Virus record (IMG/VR): IMGVR_UViG_3300017751_002750
Span: 1 to 38,024 of that record
DNA length: 38,024 nt
Direction: 5' to 3' (one strand)
From: a virus
The notes under the pieces are model-generated. The model saw only the letters and a program-made list of their open reading frames with translations, had not been told where the DNA came from and made no database searches. The number at the start of each line of letters is the position of its first letter. The first letter of the stretch is position 1. The position numbers were made by a program, and so were the translations under genes. This document shows, piece by piece, positions 36,386 to 38,024 of the stretch.

Positions 36386-38024
36386 TTATCCTATGTATGC
36401 GTAGATTTCTACAGAAACCGCGCTTCCGCCAGTTAACCCAGTTCTAGCCGAATTAAACCATATCTCAAAAGTTTGACTTGCAGGGTAATAACTGTCTGAG
36501 CCGTATCTATGATTTATGGAAACTTGTATGGCGTTATTGCCATAATCTTTGTGATCTGTGTAAGCACCACTATTTGGAGCATGTCCCATAGCCGGCCCGA
36601 GTGGAATCTGATGTCTTTGATTAGAGTTGGAACTATAAGTAGTAAACCAAAATCTATCTGTTAGTCGGTGAGCTAGGTAATCTCCACCACCAGCACTTAC
36701 ATCATATGTATATACTCTAAAGTACATTGGCATGCCTGTAGTAGAAGAAGAACTGGCTCCAGGAATCCAAGATTGTAGTTGGGATCTTGTAGTAAACGGG
36801 TACCATGTATTAGCCGAAAAGTTACCTCTCATAGAGAAATGTGCTACATGATGATTATAATATCCTGCTGCAGATATTGACCCCCTGTTTGCGCTTGTTC
36901 CAGCATCATTGTTACTTACATCATACCCACCATTTGATCCAGCATTTGTGCTCCATGCATTAGAAGTTGCAGCTGGTGCTGTGACTTCTACTACCTTATG
37001 CCCAGGATGAGGCGAGTCTTGTACTCCGGCCTCCCCCACGGACAAATCTCCAGCATAATTAAGTGTCATTGCTTGAGTTGGATTAGCATTATTTGCCGTC
37101 CAGAAGTTTAATGCACCGTATTGTCCGGCGGCTCTTTGCTCTGCCTGTACCATTGCAATCCAACCAGCACCACTCGAAAATTTCTGATTTATATGAGAAG
37201 GGTTAGCATTAACTGTAGTTGCTAATTCTAATTGTGTTACGGTGGTATCAGCTTGTGTTGAAGTTTGTAGATGAAGCCTTGCACTTGGAATTGCAGTTGT
37301 TCCAATACCAACGTTGCCAGTAAATCCATGAATAAACATTACTTCGGCCGGAGTAGTATTATTTAATTTAGTTTTAAATGCAATACTCCCAGAGTAGCTA
37401 CTTGCATTTAAAGACCTGCCATAGTTTTCTATAGTAAGTCTTTCTGCACCTGATGTGTATTGTACTAATGCTCCATAAGTTCCTATCGCTTGAGATGCTA
37501 GTTCTAGGGTAGAAGTATAAGGTGATGTACCTGATTCATAAATAATAACCCTAGAATCAGACGCATCTTTGATGTATAGATTTGCTGCAGCTGGTATAGC
37601 CTGGCCTCCATTTCCTATGGAAACATTACCCACCGCATCAATCATCAATTTTGAATTAGAAGTAGCAAGCGGACTTGCTCCTGTAGATGCACCTTGCAAT
37701 ATATGAAAATCACCATAGTTACTATCAGCAGGTCCAATAGCCCAATCTCTTACTCTTGCATCATTCGTACTTGTGGTAGACATTACTAGCATAGGAGCAG
37801 TTGCATAAGTGTTAGTGTTACCTTCTATATTAAGTATACTAGCTGGATTATTTGTGCCGATACCAACTTTGCCGTCCGCTTTTATTATTATCATTTTTGT
37901 AGTAGCGTTAGTATCATATATTACGAAGTCGCCAGGATTATATACATTAGCTCCTACTCTCCACGCCTGTCCTGAGTAGCCAAAATCCATAGTCGGTCCA
38001 GAAGCACCACTACCAGACGCTTGG
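36386..38024 (-). CDS. fibre-like virion protein, C-terminal part (runs off window)
   Basis: At least 546 codons; the frame stays open to the end of the window, so the ATG at 37990 is probably internal and the true start lies beyond 38024. The first part contains fibre repeats with the VGIGT motif: GKVGIGTNNPAS, GNVGIGTTAIPSA, with related GNVSIGNG and SVGEAG. These are typical of beta-helical phage tail fibres and virion appendages. The last 200 residues form a different globular domain rich in aromatic residues (NTWYPFTTRSQLQSWIPG, YLAHRLTDRFWFTTYSS), perhaps the tip or a carbohydrate-binding module. No S74-type autoprotease motif is evident. A receptor-binding role is inferred. Confidence 0.7.
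   Translation of the reverse strand, partial: QASGSGASGPTMDFGYSGQAWRVGANVYNPGDFVIYDTNATTKMIIIKADGKVGIGTNNPASILNIEGNTNTYATAPMLVMSTTSTNDARVRDWAIGPADSNYGDFHILQGASTGASPLATSNSKLMIDAVGNVSIGNGGQAIPAAANLYIKDASDSRVIIYESGTSPYTSTLELASQAIGTYGALVQYTSGAERLTIENYGRSLNASSYSGSIAFKTKLNNTTPAEVMFIHGFTGNVGIGTTAIPSARLHLQTSTQADTTVTQLELATTVNANPSHINQKFSSGAGWIAMVQAEQRAAGQYGALNFWTANNANPTQAMTLNYAGDLSVGEAGVQDSPHPGHKVVEVTAPAATSNAWSTNAGSNGGYDVSNNDAGTSANRGSISAAGYYNHHVAHFSMRGNFSANTWYPFTTRSQLQSWIPGASSSSTTGMPMYFRVYTYDVSAGGGDYLAHRLTDRFWFTTYSSNSNQRHQIPLGPAMGHAPNSGAYTDHKDYGNNAIQVSINHRYGSDSYYPASQTFEIWFNSARTGLTGGSAVSVEIYAYIG

Noticed and set aside
1-38024. tRNA genes, CRISPR arrays, insertion sequences or attachment sites.
   Set aside because: No cloverleaf or T-loop consensus, no regularly spaced repeat array and no transposase or terminal inverted repeats were found by eye. 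The only direct repeats are those listed.

Overview
The window is part of the genome of a T4-like myovirus. It carries, in T4 order, the head-neck-tail block (genes 13-14-15-16-17-18-19-20-67-21-22-23) and most of the T4-type replication, recombination and transcription core: DNA polymerase gp43, clamp gp45, clamp loader gp44/gp62, RegA, gp46/gp47, the late sigma gp55, UvsW, UvsY and the start of DexA. The DNA is visibly AT-rich. Accessory genes (Hsp20, a MoxR/CobS-like ATPase with a VWA partner, MazG, sugar-nucleotide enzymes) are of the kind seen in marine T4-like phages of cyanobacteria and SAR11-type bacteria. No photosynthesis gene is present, so the host cannot be fixed from this window. 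Every convincing gene lies on the minus strand, so transcription runs from high to low coordinates.

Layout, low to high coordinates. 1-2915: start of dexA, an NAD-dependent sugar epimerase, MazG-like pyrophosphohydrolase, UDP-sugar dehydrogenase and two small proteins. 2912-3832: a primase-polymerase-like protein. 3878-6409: a four-gene operon with a DXD glycosyltransferase, a small conserved protein, a TET-associated-type glycosyltransferase and a small Sm-like protein. 6466-13055: gp43, a small membrane protein, Hsp20, RegA, gp62, gp44, two small proteins and gp45. 13114-16832: a DUF3310 protein, the MoxR-type ATPase and its HExxH/VWA partner. 16962-23707: gp46, gp47, gp55, a second Sm-like protein, UvsW, a capsule-synthesis-type glycosyltransferase and UvsY. 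23781-36146: a tail-tube paralogue, then gp23 to gp13. 36155-38024: a small protein and the C-terminal part of a fibre-like protein that runs off the window.

Regulation is unusually readable. Ten near-consensus sigma70-type promoters all have exactly 17-bp spacers. Nine point along the genes and one (20402-20430) points the opposite way. Separate TATAAATA boxes, the T4 late-promoter sequence recognised through gp55 and the clamp, precede structural and other late genes. Terminator hairpins follow gp23, the 85-aa gene downstream of gp45, the regA cluster and probably gp46.

The most interesting feature is a probable DNA-glycosylation system. Two glycosyltransferases of unrelated families are co-transcribed next to replication genes. 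One ends in SSLDEFF, almost the same C-terminal tail as the phage polymerase (SSLEDFFG), which suggests both dock on the sliding clamp. The UDP-sugar dehydrogenase and epimerase nearby could make the sugar donor, and a third glycosyltransferase sits between uvsY and uvsW. The enzymes that would make the acceptor base (hydroxymethylase, TET/JBP dioxygenase or methyltransferase) are not in this window, so the chemistry is inferred.
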